Positions 20,356-31,694 of a DNA stretch of 64,000 nucleotides are shown here, piece after piece. The notes below the pieces were generated by a model, which was not told the origin of the DNA, did not search any database, and saw nothing but the letters and a program-made list of their open reading frames with translations. This stretch comes from Pomphorhynchus laevis (lineage: Eukaryota; Acanthocephala; Palaeacanthocephala; Echinorhynchida; Pomphorhynchidae): contig WNNJ02001329.1 in NCBI GenBank assembly GCA_012934845.2, positions 62,001 to 126,000 on the forward strand, written 5' to 3'. The position numbers and the translations under genes were made by a program. The stretch's first letter is position 1, and each line of letters opens with the position of its first letter.

Positions 20356-21036
20356 ATGGAAACAGAATGCAATTGTAAAAGTCTTAGTTTTGATAAAATA
20401 AATGAACATATATGTACCCATAATCTGGAATTAATTGAAAATTGTGAATTAAGAAAGCTGCTATCAAGAGGGTATAAATATAGATTAAATAATAACAACG
20501 AGAAAAATAAAGTTTACAATTCGTTATATAATAACTTAAATGATTACTTTAGCAAGCTGATTAATAGTAAAAGCTCGAATATATCGAAGATAAACATTTG
20601 GAAAGATTATATATTTGATAGAATTAAAAATAAAATGAAAATAACAAACAATTACAAAAGGAAAGATAAAATTAATAAAGATATGCATAAAGAACTTACT
20701 AAATTAAAGAATAGCTATATAATAACAACTATTGATAAAGCTAGTAATAACTTTGTTTTCATATGCAAAAAGCTTTATTATGATATACTAATGAAAGAGG
20801 TTAATTCTAATGATTTAAATGTAAATCCAACATATGAACGTAGTGAGTTGAGTTTTGAAACAATTATTACAAGTCACTGTTCTATAATGGATAAAAAGGG
20901 TATAAAGGTTGAATCAGATAATAAAACTATATCTATATTATATTGGAATCCAAAATTACACAAAAATCCAATAAAACCTAGGTTCATATGTAGTGCGTTT
21001 AAATGTACATTAAAACCACTTTCTGTCTTTGAATAA
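20356..21036 (+). pseudogene. RT N-terminal region of permuted PLE copy C
   Basis: 226 codons. The end shows ILYWNPKLHKNPIKPRFICSA, the PLE counterpart of the RT fingers motif (YxxPKxHK...P.RPI), preceded by TIDKASNNFVFICKKLYY, which resembles the conserved first RT block. A one-base change around 21030 (cttt before gaataaaat) breaks the frame where copies at 33955 and 45430 continue with YMNKIL. Same frame style as copies E and G, which share these motifs. Confidence 0.8.
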
Positions 21037-21443
21037 AATACTTGAAGTAATTAAAGCACACTTTCAAAAATATTGAAAGGTAATTGAAATTAATACTGGT
21101 ATAAAACACTATTTTAGTATTAATTCTACAAAAGAATTTTTAGAACAGACAAAAGGAATAAATTTTCAAAATATAAATACATACGATTTTAGTACGCTTT
21201 ATACAAATCTAGATTTAGTAGATATTAAATAAGCGTTAGTAAAATTAATTAATCTTATATTCGGAAAAAGATATACATATATATGTTATAATAATTATAA
21301 CGCCTATCTAACAAAAATTAAACCATCAAGTAAATATAAATATATGGATAAAATTGAATTAATAGAATCCTTAAATATTTTGATAAATCAAAATTATTTA
21401 AAAGTTAGGGACATCAATATTTAGACAAGTAAAAGGTGTTCCA

Positions 21444-21981
21444 ATGGGTGGTAATAGTAGCCCAATTATAGCTGACCTGTTTTTAAGCTTTATAGAATAT
21501 GAATTTGTTCATAACTGTGTAAAAACTAAATCTAAACAATATAAATATATGAAATATATGTTTCGATACATTGATGATATATGTGTATTTAATTCTAATA
21601 ATTTTTATTCAATTAGTGAACACATTTACATATATCTAGATATGAACTTTAAATTAACATCAATTAAAACTACTTTTAATTTATATCGTAAAGATGACAT
21701 TTAAATTTAAAAGAAACATATTTTTGCATGAGCATTCATGCATATCATATAATATAAAATATAATACATTAAATAATGAAATTTTAAGAATTGCAACAAT
21801 ATGTAATGATATTGGCTTTCTTCAAAATCATTTAAATAATTTAATAGATACATATTTTAAACTAGGTTACTATAAAAATAACATCAAGCAGAAAATAGTA
21901 AAATATATAAATCAACACAATAATATAAAGAATAAATTTAAACTCTTAAGTGCCAAATTTTTATGGATGGACAATAAATAA
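21444..21981 (+). pseudogene. RT palm and thumb of permuted PLE copy C
   Basis: Two overlapping frames. 21444-21704 has MGGNSSPIIADLFLSF and MFRYIDDICVF with an intact YIDD box. 21694-21981 carries FKFKRNIFLHEHSC and the thumb. The missing base between DDI and FKFK, also missing in copy A, puts them out of register. About 30 bp between INEQIY and YLDMNF seen in copy A is absent here. Confidence 0.8.
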
Positions 21982-22179
21982 TAAACTTTGTATTGGAATA
22001 AGATACTATACAGTTATTTCAGAGGAAATACATCATTAGCATGTATTTGGCACCGCTGCTATGTTGGGTAGAGGAGTGAGGGGCCGAAACTGATAGCATA
22101 GCAATTCCTCCTGATGACCTCTAATTCTTATTCTGATACAACGTCTGTTATTTATTAGTCAATTCATAAAAATGACGTT

Positions 22180-22345
22180 TATTTTAAATTTCAATTTTTT
22201 ATTTTAACTTGATTTAGATTATAGAAAATCTAAAAACAATTATTAATTTTATTATTTAATTATTAAATTTTGATCATCATTATTATGTTTTGTTTAGTTT
22301 ATAATTGTATTAAATACGTAGACTCAGTTAGCTGATTTGATTTAT
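22180..22345 (+). repeat. Downstream terminal repeat of permuted PLE copy C
   Basis: An A/T tract ending in acgtagactcagttagctga, inverted relative to 19700-19790 and direct relative to 8440-8630. Confidence 0.65.
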
Positions 22346-22379
22346 TTTTATATTTATTATTGAGACTACAAATAGATGG

Positions 22380-24990
22380 TTTAACATATACTGCAAGTTG
22401 ATTGCAAATAGGATGGTCAAGGCAGCTGCATCAGTATTAGCAGATGATGGAGAAAATGGAACGGTACGACCAGATGTGGTAATTAATAAAGTTACAGTGG
22501 AATATTTGTTACGAGATCTACACCCTGCACAATCAGAAGTATGTGCAGATATACTGCTTAATCTCCCTTTATCAGGAGCTAATAAACATCATTCTTCGAC
22601 GTTCTTGGAACTACACAGCGATTCCATTGTTCGGCCAGCTAAATCAGTCTCTGGTTCGCAGGGCCATCGAGGATCGATTCATGTATTTGGAAGCAAATAT
22701 TGCTCTCATTTGAGAATGTCAAGAAAACTAATAGAAGCTTTTCCGTGTTCGCATTTAAATTGGCATTTGTCCGTATTAAACCAGAGGTACTTAAACCATT
22801 TGTTGCGTGTAGGTTGATTGCCATTTCTAAAAACGGAAGGAATCCGCCCGATTGTTGTGGCTGATGTAGGCAGATTAATAATTTGCAAGTAAATCCTAGA
22901 AAAAATAAAATGTGATCTGCAGGACGTTGAAGCTGTCGATCAACTATGTGCCTCCCAACGCAGTGGAATAGAACCGGCTATTTATTTTCTTAGAGAGAAA
23001 TTCAATAGTATTCACTCGTTTGTATTACTGTCAATCGACGCAACTAATTATTTAAATCGCTTTAATCGTACAGTAGCTATTCATAATATGACCTATATTT
23101 CCTTCATTGGCTCGTGTATTTAAAAACATATATTCTATCGATGTCCAACTAGTGCTTGGTGGTGAAACAATTTATTCACGGACTGGTATAACACAGAGAT
23201 ATCCATTTGCAATGGTGATATTTACGATGTCATCATTGCCTCTAATACGTCGCATCAACGAGTAATGTCCAAATATAACATATCGATGGTATGCGGACGA
23301 CGCTAACTTTGTTGGTCAAATAGTGGAACTGGAAATGATATAGAGTATACTTAAATAACATGGTCCTAAATATCGTTATTTTGCAAACCCAGCAAAAAAT
23401 TTTTTTTTTCTTAGACTGCAATGGAACACAGAAACTATTGAGGGATTAACAAATATTCAAATGAAGCATGACGGTATTGATATTTTAGGATCGGCAATTG
23501 GTACAAAGAATTTTATGGAAAATATTATTGAGAAACGTATAGAGATATGGTCAACAATGTTGCGCCGATTTGTAGAGATTTGTAGAATCGATCCTCATAT
23601 TGCTTTTGCTAGGCTTTCTCATTCATTTTAATGGAAATGGTTCCAATTTTTAAGGAAAGTTGAGTGCAATCAACATCAATTGCTTCAACTAAAGGAGGTT
23701 ATGGTAACGAGTTTTTAGCGACGTTGGCACAACGAAAATTGAAAAATGACGCGACAACGCTACTGACATCTCGAATAAAACTAGGTGGAATCGATGCCCT
23801 GGATTTAATTTTCATCTGTAAATTAGAATACACGACATCTTTAAGAATGTGTGATTCATACACTTTGGCGCCTGAAGTGGTAATGCTTCGGAAGTTTCAA
23901 GATTTCATTGCAAATAGTTCGATCTTCCTATCTGAGAGTAGATAGGAAGATAGAGAAAGTTTTTCAGCAAGCAGCTATTACGGATAGTTCTGATCTTATT
24001 CCAGTATACAGAAATCGCAGGGCAATGAGGAACAGGAATTTCAACTCATGCAATCGATGATGGCTGCCATCTCCAGGCTGAATAGAAACGTCGCTGAGCT
24101 ACAGAGCCATTGGACGCCAGTACCGGATATTAACATGGCACATGATACCAACGACTTCAATGTACAGGAAATCAAAGAAATTCTTTTGAAGATCGATGGA
24201 GGATGGAAAAGTTCGACAATCGGATATATGAAGCCAAATTAAACTTTTTCGAGTCATTGCTGCGGGCATACTCATTCTCAACTGCTCCGGGTGCTTCAAC
24301 GTAACTCAGTGCCCTCTGACTTTTCGTAAAAGATACCGGCTAATGCCGAGCAAATTTCGTGACAATATAGTGACTAGACTTGATTGGGATCCAGAAAGCT
24401 TGTTATTGAATTATGTGTGCAGCTAGTCCTTTTTGATCACATTTATTGTCGTGTAAGCGTGGGAGACTGCACATTTACCGTCATAGCGCAATAAGGGGAG
24501 TTGTAGCTGGCGAACTACTAAAAATGATCAAAAACGTAGCAATAGAACCGCATTTGCAAAATATTAGCAAGACTTTGATGTTTGTAAATCCAACAACCAC
24601 TCGTGAAAGATAAGCGAGACTCGATATTGTGTGCAATGGATTATATGGATATCGATTAGAGTTGACGTTTTTTAACGTCGCTGTATTCATTAGCTTAGCC
24701 CCATCCTACTCCAAGTCTGTAGCATCAACATTTGAGTATATTGGAAATCGCAAAGGGTCGAAATATGAAGAAAGAATAGTCGACGTGTAGATAAGTTAGT
24801 TCTTATCATTTTCTCAGTTTAGGGTGTTCTTTGTCCATGCACGATACCCGTTCTGGAAAAGATAGTCCTATTGAAATCAGTTAAACAGCAAAGTCGAACT
24901 TATGCCGAGTGTCTATGCATATTAAAGCGGGTTATTGGCTATTCGCTTGGCCGTGCCACTTCTCTTTGCATTTGAGGATTTCGCTCCGAT
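22380..24990 (+). pseudogene. Degenerate restriction-like-domain LINE RL-A2
   Basis: Homology to the LINE at 38228-40758 can be followed through many stops: an N-terminal part at 22398-22817, then GIRPIVVADVGRL (22842 on) like GVRPIGIGEAYRR, LLSIDATNYLNRFNR like LLIDAHNAFNRINR (first catalytic aspartate), RWYADDANFVG near 23287, ILGSAIG, KLGGIDALDL, FRDNIVTRLDW, and finally ARLDIVCNGLYG, FFNVAVF and GNRKGSKYEERI near 24620-24780. The order equals RT, thumb, CCHC-like region and PD-(D/E)XK-like domain. The region after TQGD is shortened. At least ten stops or shifts; old and inactive. Confidence 0.7.
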
Positions 24991-25762
24991 TCAGAGAATC
25001 TCATATTCTCCTTGCTGTCGTGTTTCCAGGTAAATGACCGCAGCATACCAGCTGTTCCTTAAATGGATGATGAAAACGTCAACCAAATTCAAGTTATTTA
25101 TAATTTGAATTTTCAATAAATCACAGTTCTCAAACAAAAAATAAATAATTTAATAATTTTATAAGATTTCAAATTTTAAAAATTTGAAATTTTAAAAATT
25201 AGAGTTAAAATCTTAGTATCCTTAATTCAGCATTTTTGATCCAGTTTCCTTTATTTTGTGGAAGTAAATTTTGTATAATCGACTGAACATATCATTACCA
25301 TAAAAGTGGTTATTTACAAACTTCGCAATTCCAAAACTGCTGGTTTGTTGAAATACGATCTGAGGTTTAAGGCCCGTTATGTTATAGGCTTCTAGTGGTA
25401 ATCACAAATCTTAAACTATACATTGAAATTAGGAAATGTTTCTAGTGACTAGCCAGGCTGGTAATACTAATCTATAAGAGAAGCAGTTGGATAATATATT
25501 TCAATTACAGAAACATAAATACTTTTAGCCTTCCTAGTATGATCTCCGCTAGAATTCATGTATTAAGAATTAAGTTGACAGATAGTTTCAAGAGAAGTAA
25601 TAATGATAATATTTAAGTCGTGGAAGTACAGACCAGCTCTTCACTCTCTTAAGAATAAGAAGCGGTTTTGTTAGGTTGTCCAACCATTTCATATGTGTTT
25701 TGAAGATATAGAGAAAGTAATGTAAGAATTTTTTGATATAAGTTGTATGATGTACAACTAGG
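24991..25762. other. AT-rich non-coding stretch
   Basis: No gene seen. A small A/T palindromic repeat (tttcaaattttaaaaatttg) lies at about 25167-25195. Confidence 0.5.
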
Positions 25763-25989
25763 CAAGAATGTCCGACCTGTGGTCCGTTTGAGATTTTTGT
25801 GATGTCCGCTAGCCATGTTTACTCCAAATAGTAGTTTTTAACGAAAAAATTTGTGGATCCTGCTTAAATATTGCACGATTATGAATATGATTGTGCAGTT
25901 TTTGTTGCTGAAAGGAATAAATAAAATAATAAAATGTTTAAAACTTAATGGCTAATTATTTTTTCAGATATTAGTCATTTTAAACACCG

Positions 25990-26810
25990 TTATCAAATAA
26001 TTCTTTCCATGATGCAATCAAAAATTTAAAAAAAGGAAGATTGAGGATGAAAAAAGAAAATTTCTCAATGGACAGACAAATATTTTTTGCAGCTGAAGTA
26101 TTTGATAACATAGTTTATTTTAAATGCAAAGAAAAAATTTCAGTTTTTGCAAGAAATACAATCAATTATGATTCAACGCATTAGTCTGGATATAAAAGAT
26201 TAACTGAAAAAAAAAACCAAAAATAGGAAAATTGACAAAAGCAATTAGTTCACAACAAATGAATCTCGAAAAGCATCTTGTTAAAACTGATACACGTACC
26301 ATAGTCAGTTACCTCATATCTGAAACAATAACTAAGAATGGAAAACCACTTGCTGGTGGATAATTAATAAAATAATGCATTGGTATTGCTTTTAATGAAT
26401 ATTGGATAGAGAATGTGAGTTTAGTGAAGGAAGCATGTCTACGACGTCAAACAATTGGCAGAATATTGATGATTTGAGTAAAGATATTGACGGCAAATTA
26501 AAAGAACAATTATTCACTTGCGTTCATTACATTCTAGCATTGAATAAGATGACATATCAAGGTGATACTGCACAATTGGCTGTTTTTATCGGAGGAATTG
26601 ATAAAACCTTGTGCATAACAGAAGAAATGTTGGACGTGTGTCATATAAAGGGGACAACAATAGGCAAGGATTTGAGCATGTTAATTTGGCATTAGAAAAC
26701 TTTAATGTTGACAGAAAAATAAATTCAATTACAACACGTGTTGCTGCTCTAACAGGAAATAATAACGGATTTATTACTTTATTCAAGCAATCTGTCGACC
26801 ATGAAATACT
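25990..26810 (+). pseudogene. hAT transposase, N-terminal half
   Basis: Pieces in several frames: KIEDEKRKF near 26030, a region resembling a degraded BED-type zinc finger near 26110-26190, NGKPLAGG near 26340, then the 97-codon frame 26402-26695 and a shifted frame to 26810 with GDNNRQGFEHVNLALENFN and ALTGNNNGFITLFKQ. The order and wording follow hAT transposases of the GTF2IRD2-like group (RNase H-like catalytic fold; a TTDGAPAM-like site is degraded to SITTRVAAL). A frameshift near 26655 and an upstream stop show decay. The gene is interrupted by the RTE exactly after the codons for VDHEIL. Confidence 0.7.
26795..26810. repeat. Left 16-bp target-site duplication of RTE-1
   Basis: tcgaccatgaaatact at 26795-26810 recurs exactly at 29916-29931. 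It lies inside the hAT transposase reading frame and brackets the RTE. Confidence 0.9.
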
Positions 26811-26826
26811 TCTTTCTTCTTTTTCT

Positions 26827-28965
26827 TTAGCGTCTTTCCCGTGTAGGTACGGGGTCCGCTGCTTTTGAAAGTTGCCTCCACTTGGTTCTATTTATGGCGT
26901 CTTTGGTTTCTAGTCCAACACTTATCAAATCATGACGTATGACGTTCATCCATCGCAATTTCGGCCTTCCTATCGGACGCTTTCCATCCACTGTCACGGC
27001 AACGAACCTATTTGATGGTTGGTGTTCGCTTGCGCGGATAACATGGCCGTACCATTGTAGTCGTTTTTCGCGAAGTTTCTCTATTATTGGCACTACGCCA
27101 AAACGATCCCTGATTTCTTCGTTCCGGACATGATCTTTTAAAGTTTTTCCTGCTGTCCATCGTAGCATCTTTGTCTCCATTGCGGCAACTTTGCGTTCCT
27201 CATATTTTGATATCGCCCAGCATTCAGCGCCATAAAGGACCACCAGTCGTATTAAAGTTTTGTAAATTTTCGACTTCAGTCGGTCTTTTATCTTTGGATC
27301 GCAGAGAATACCTGTAGCTGACCGCCATTTCATCCAGGCTGCATTTATTCGAGAAGAGACCTCTGCGCGTAGGATACCATCTGCCGCTATGGTTGAGCCA
27401 AGGTATTTAAACGCAGTTGTTCGGTGCAGTGTGTGTTTTCCAAACTGTAGCGGCTGATCATCATTCATATTTGTGGTCAGGTATTCCGTTTTACGCGCGT
27501 TCAGGCGTAGACCAAACTGCTTGAGTCGATTTCCCCAGCTGTTTATTTGTTGTTGGAGGTCATCTTTATCTACGGACGCAAGCATGACGTCATCTGCATA
27601 TAGAATCGTCCACGGAAACTGTCTGTTTAGGTTGTTGGATATGGCATCCATAACGAGGATGAATAGCAACGGGGACAGCGCAGACCCTTGATGAACTCCA
27701 ACGGTGATAGGAAAATCATCTGTATATCCCACGGTCGTACATACCCGACTTGTTGATCCTTTGTATATTAGCTTGACCCATTCAACAATCTCTTCAGGGA
27801 CTAAGTGGAATCTCAAAGCGTAGCAAATAACTTCATGCGGGATCCGATCGAACGCTTTTTTAAGATCAAGGAACGCACAGTATATATCTTTCTGTTTTTC
27901 GCGATGTTTTTCAAGAAGAAGGTGAAGGGCATAGATAGCATCGATTGCGTCACAGTTCTTGACAAAACAACATTGATTTGAGGATATCTTGACTATGCTT
28001 CTTATCCTATCGTTTATCACATGTTCCAAAATCTTGAGGGTGTGTGAAATGAGACGAATCGGGCGGTAATTTGAACAGTCGGCCGGATTTCCCTTCTGTT
28101 TCCATATAGGTACGGTTGTGCTCCGTCTCCAATCAAGAGGTAACTCCTTTTCTTGAATTATTTTATTGAAAAACTGCACCAACCACCTTGTTGAATCCCG
28201 TACACTTGATTTCCAGAATTCTGAAGCTACATCATCAGGCCCCGTAGCTTTTGCACTTTTTATTTTATGTAGTGCAATTTCAACCTCGATAGCTGTTATG
28301 GGCAAGACTGGGCCTTCGATCGGCGGAAGATGTGGTATAGGTGGGTGTTCAAATTCCTGGGTGGATATCTCTTTGAAGTAAGTTCGCCATCGCTCTAATA
28401 CCTGCGTCCTACGAGTAAGCAAAACACCGCTTTGATCGTTTATTCCATGAAACTTTTCAGTATCCTGCGTTTTTTGGTATCTTGTTCGGGCGATTCTATA
28501 AATTGCACGCTCTCCTTCACGTGTATCGAGTTTCGCGTACAAATCATCAAACTTCTTTGCTTTAGTTTGAGCTATTACTTTTTTTGCTTTCTTTTTAGCT
28601 CCTTTGTATTTTTCCCAGTCTTTGGAACATTTGCTCGCGAGCCAGACGTGGTAACTGCGTTTCTTTTGTCGAACACTTTCTTTTACTTCCTCGGTCCATA
28701 GCCATGAACTTTTATCGAGTCGTCGTGTTCCAGGTTTTGTAGTACCAAGTATCTCTTGGGCAAATTTCGTAATGGACGCTTTGGTTTTTTCCCATGTTTC
28801 ATTTATCGTCGTTATGGGTGCCATATTTTTTATGGGCTTCAAATCGGATTCCGTTTTCTTGAATTTCCACCATTTTATACGAGGTCTCACGTTACGTTCT
28901 GCGCTAGGTTGCTTCGGCGAGGTGATATTCAGGGTTGTAACGACAGGTCTATGTTGAGTTGTCAC
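26827..28965 (-). CDS. RTE reverse transcriptase (intact RT part of ORF)
   Basis: 712 open codons. The listed start is a GTG within the protein; the true reading frame extends about 15 residues upstream to a TAA near 29018-29020. A linker rich in K/E spans residues 30-200. RT motifs: FLDLKKAFD at 365-373, GVHQGSALSP at 423-432 and YADD at 456-459; thumb with YLGSTI near 530. The C-terminus has an LRWTAGKTLKDHVRNEEIR segment and WYGHVIR, as in RTE and related LINEs. It makes cDNA at the nicked target. No lesion is visible in this part, in contrast to the endonuclease part. Confidence 0.9.
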   Translation of the reverse strand: MTTQHRPVVTTLNITSPKQPSAERNVRPRIKWWKFKKTESDLKPIKNMAPITTINETWEKTKASITKFAQEILGTTKPGTRRLDKSSWLWTEEVKESVRQKKRSYHVWLASKCSKDWEKYKGAKKKAKKVIAQTKAKKFDDLYAKLDTREGERAIYRIARTRYQKTQDTEKFHGINDQSGVLLTRRTQVLERWRTYFKEISTQEFEHPPIPHLPPIEGPVLPITAIEVEIALHKIKSAKATGPDDVASEFWKSSVRDSTRWLVQFFNKIIQEKELPLDWRRSTTVPIWKQKGNPADCSNYRPIRLISHTLKILEHVINDRIRSIVKISSNQCCFVKNCDAIDAIYALHLLLEKHREKQKDIYCAFLDLKKAFDRIPHEVICYALRFHLVPEEIVEWVKLIYKGSTSRVCTTVGYTDDFPITVGVHQGSALSPLLFILVMDAISNNLNRQFPWTILYADDVMLASVDKDDLQQQINSWGNRLKQFGLRLNARKTEYLTTNMNDDQPLQFGKHTLHRTTAFKYLGSTIAADGILRAEVSSRINAAWMKWRSATGILCDPKIKDRLKSKIYKTLIRLVVLYGAECWAISKYEERKVAAMETKMLRWTAGKTLKDHVRNEEIRDRFGVVPIIEKLREKRLQWYGHVIRASEHQPSNRFVAVTVDGKRPIGRPKLRWMNVIRHDLISVGLETKDAINRTKWRQLSKAADPVPTRERR

Positions 28966-29831
28966 TGTTTCATAAGGGATAGACTTTGTATCGATTACGA
29001 GTTTGAGATCACACCGTCGGACTAAGATTTAGTCGATTTGGGTTTTATTTAAGGCGCTGTGAAAAGTGATAAGGTGTGATGCTTGTTTTTGAAGCCATGT
29101 ATTGCATATAACGAGGTCATGTGCATCTGCGAATTCAAGGATTTGCTCACCATCGTCGTCTCTTCGTCCAAATCCCTTTCCCCATGACAGTTGTGTCCAT
29201 CCCTTTCGACACCGACATGGCCATTTAGATCTCCAGCGATGATTATCATGTGATCCTTTGGAACTTCAGCGATTAGTTCGTCGATCTGTGTCCAGAACCT
29301 TTCTTTGACTACCTTGTCGCATCCTGTTTGTGGCGCATATGCGCTGAAGATATGTATTATCTAGTTATCAAAAGCGACGGTTATTTTCATCAGTCGGTTA
29401 CTGTATCGATGAACTTCCGCAATACTATTTTGGAAACGGCTGGAGACAATGATGCCGACGCCACTCATCGTTTTAAGTTTTCCGTAGTATATACATTTGA
29501 AACCAAGACCAATTTGTCTAGATTTGTCGCCTGACCAATGCGTCTCTTGCACTGCACATATATCGATTCGTCGTCTTTTTAGAGACTCGGCGATTTCCAA
29601 AGAACGACCAGTCAGCGAGCCGACATTCAATGTTGCAATTCGAACTCGTTTTATTTTTGATTCAGCTTTCGTATGGTAGCTAGATTGGTTACCCCCCGCA
29701 GTCACTTTTACTGCAGAGACCCTTGATGACTTATCGCTCAGGCCAGGCCGTACCTGAGCGCGTCGCTTACCGGGGACGCCGTAGTCCTGACGTTTGGAGC
29801 ATTGAGACAACATTTCATAAAGTTGATGCAA
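28966..29831 (-). pseudogene. RTE-1 endonuclease part, broken
   Basis: From 29831 downward: VRIATLNVGSLTGRS, DICAVQETHWSGDK (metal-binding glutamate) and a MSGVGIIVSSRF segment give the apurinic-type endonuclease N-half. A TAG at about 29359-29361 stops it inside AFDN-IIHIFSAYAPQTG. The frame resumes with MIIIAGDLNGHVG (LGDFN-type motif) near 29249, shifts twice around 29185, and a further TAA sits near 29018 in the QID-ILV region where a residue is expected. The family role is nicking of target DNA. At least four lesions make this copy non-autonomous although its RT is open. Confidence 0.85.
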
Positions 29832-29915
29832 CGGTTTTGTTTTACGGCTGGCTTGTCGCGAAGTCTATCGCCAACCCTCCTCCTTTCTCAGCACGGGCTT
29901 GGGACCGGCCATGGA

Positions 29916-29931
29916 TCGACCATGAAATACT
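29916..29931. repeat. Right 16-bp target-site duplication of RTE-1
   Basis: Exact second copy of tcgaccatgaaatact; the hAT coding frame resumes here. Confidence 0.9.
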
Positions 29932-30880
29932 AACCTACCAATACTTGATTCATCAACAACAATTATGTGCTCAAAAATTAAATATGAAACATTTAATGAC
30001 TGAGATTGTTAAAGTTGTTAATTTTATCAGATCGCGGGGTTTCAATCATCGAGAATTCAAAGCATATTTGAACGAAGTTAGCAGTGAATATGAAGACGTT
30101 GTGTACGTTTCTAAAGTCCAATGGCTGAGTAGAGCAGTCATCTTAAAAAAAATTTTAATTATTGTTACCCGAAATAAAACAAAATGTGAACTTTATAGAG
30201 AATGAAGAATGGTTGAATGACTTCTCTTTCTTAGTTGACATCACAGAAATGTTAGCTGTGTTCAATTTGAATTTACAAGGGAAAAATCAGTTGTGTAGTT
30301 CAATGTTCGAGCGAATGAGTAGCCTTACCAGGAAATTAAAATTTTTCATAGCACAACTGAAAGATGGCGAAATTGTACATTTTTCGTAGTCTATATGAAA
30401 GAGCTCAAAACTGTTCTGTAAACTATCAAAAGTATTCTAAGTTATGTGAAGATTTGCTTGAAGAATTCACAGTCAGATTTTCTTACTTCAAAAAGATTTA
30501 AATTGAATTAAGATTATTCAGTGGCCCGTTTTCATTTTAGTCTGATAAAGCGTTACTCGAATTCCAACTTAAATTGATTGAACTGCAAAGTCGAGAAAGT
30601 TTGAAAACTTTCCACAAAGAACACACTCTTTCTTAATTTTATAAAGAATTAAATTCATGTAATGAATTTAATACATTAGTTAATTATCCATAAAATTATT
30701 GTGCATGTGGGGCAGCACATATTGTTGCGAGAAGTTGTTTTCATTCATAAAAACATCAAATTACAGAAAGAAACAGGCTTACCGACAAACACTTAGCAAA
30801 CATCCTGACAATCAAGACAACGTCCTTTTATGTAAATGTTGATAACATCTTAGCTATAAACCAATGTCAAAAATCTCCTT
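29932..30880 (+). pseudogene. hAT transposase, C-terminal half
   Basis: Directly after the duplication the frame continues LTYQYLIHQQQLCAQKLNM, then TEIVKVVNFIRSRGFNHREF, VSSEYEDVVYVSKVQWLSR and, after a shift near 30170, NEEWLNDFSFLVDITEML and LQGKNQLCSSMFERM. These are diagnostic stretches of the GTF2IRD2-like hAT group (catalytic-fold helices and insertion domain). The dimerisation region follows in broken frames, ending with TERNRLTDKHLANIL near 30770-30810. Multiple stops after 30389. Not functional, but the match to the left half across the RTE is exact in register. Confidence 0.75.
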
Positions 30881-31082
30881 GACTTTGTATTGTAGGAATA
30901 AATTTTTCCTTCTTTATATTTGTATTATTTGTTCCTATTTTTAAATATGAAATTAATGGTTTTTAATTATTTCTTTATGTACCAATTTTTCTTGAAATTT
31001 AATAGGTTCTGCGGTCCATTGAATTATTTAAAGTGGCAATACTGCCGACTATAATAAAAGATTGGACATCCCTGTACTAAGG

Positions 31083-31690
31083 GTACTTATAATATCGAAA
31101 TATATTCGGATAGTAGTTGCATATTTTTTACGAACCAAGTACCATTAGTGTACGTGTTCAAGATAGAAAGTCAAAGTCGTGTTAAGTACGTGTCGGGCTT
31201 TGGCGAGGATGTTTTTGTCTCAACTATGTACCTTGTTTACATAGGCATAATATGGAAACTGTTTTTTTCTGTCGAGTGTCAGTCTTCAGTTCGGTTCCAT
31301 TAGGATACATCTTTGCCTTTTTGTAGATGATGTTGTTGTATTGAATTCACGTTTTGAAAACTTACAATGTTCTACTACATCAATTCACAATGGAATATCA
31401 AATTTCAGATATGAAAGTTAGCTCTTTTAAGAATAATTCACACTTGCAATCTAACATAACTACATCATTAATAAGCTTAGTTAGCATCAATTGGGCATTG
31501 CGAATGTGAAAAATAAACCAATTTCTTTTTGATATTTGAAAAAAGAAACATAGATACAATGCAAGACAATACGACTTATTTTTAATACAAAAGTAATTTT
31601 CAATTATGAACAAATAGTTGATGTTCCTAATTTAATTTTTGTAAACTATACTCACTAATTCTATTTACAAATAGAAATTGATATATTTCT
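31083..31690. other. AT-rich non-coding stretch
   Basis: No gene or repeat that I can support. Confidence 0.4.
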
Positions 31691-31694
31691 GGGT

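Larger units (their letters stand above)
19879..22115 (+). mobile_element. Permuted Penelope-like element, copy C
   Basis: It starts in the basic spacer (acaagaagtcatggtgataa) and runs through the whole RT region to the conserved 3' block at about 22045-22130. The GIY-YIG domain is missing. It retains the roughly 750 bp that copies A and B have lost, which makes it the best local reference for that segment. Frames break at 20242, 21036, about 21229 and near 21700. Confidence 0.85.
26811..29915 (-). mobile_element. RTE-type LINE (RTE-1) inserted in the hAT
   Basis: A 3.1-kb minus-strand non-LTR retrotransposon with endonuclease, RT and a purine-rich (AAGA)-like 3' tail at 26811-26828. The 5' leader (29832-29915) contains the GGGCTTGGGACCGG-like stretch common in RTE leaders. 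Perfect 16-bp flanking duplications show that it is a single, fairly recent insertion. Confidence 0.9.
25763..31074 (+). mobile_element. hAT-type DNA transposon, split by an RTE LINE
   Basis: The left end caagaatgtccgacc (25763-25777) and the reverse complement of the right end, cagggatgtccaatc, match at 11 of 15 positions and have the CAGGG-TGTCCAA look of hAT termini. The flanking 8-mers caactagg and tactaagg are only half alike, consistent with an old 8-bp duplication. Removing the RTE (26811-29915) and one copy of its 16-bp duplication leaves about 2.2 kb, a normal hAT size. The coding halves resemble the GTF2IRD2/SCAND3-type hAT transposase subfamily. Confidence 0.75.

Noticed and set aside
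28432-29025. Plus-strand frames opposite the RTE
   Set aside because: Antisense shadows of the RTE RT and endonuclease.
30162-30389. Separate small host gene downstream of the RTE
   Set aside because: It reads as the frame-shifted continuation of the hAT transposase (NDFSFLVDITEML), so it is part of that pseudogene.
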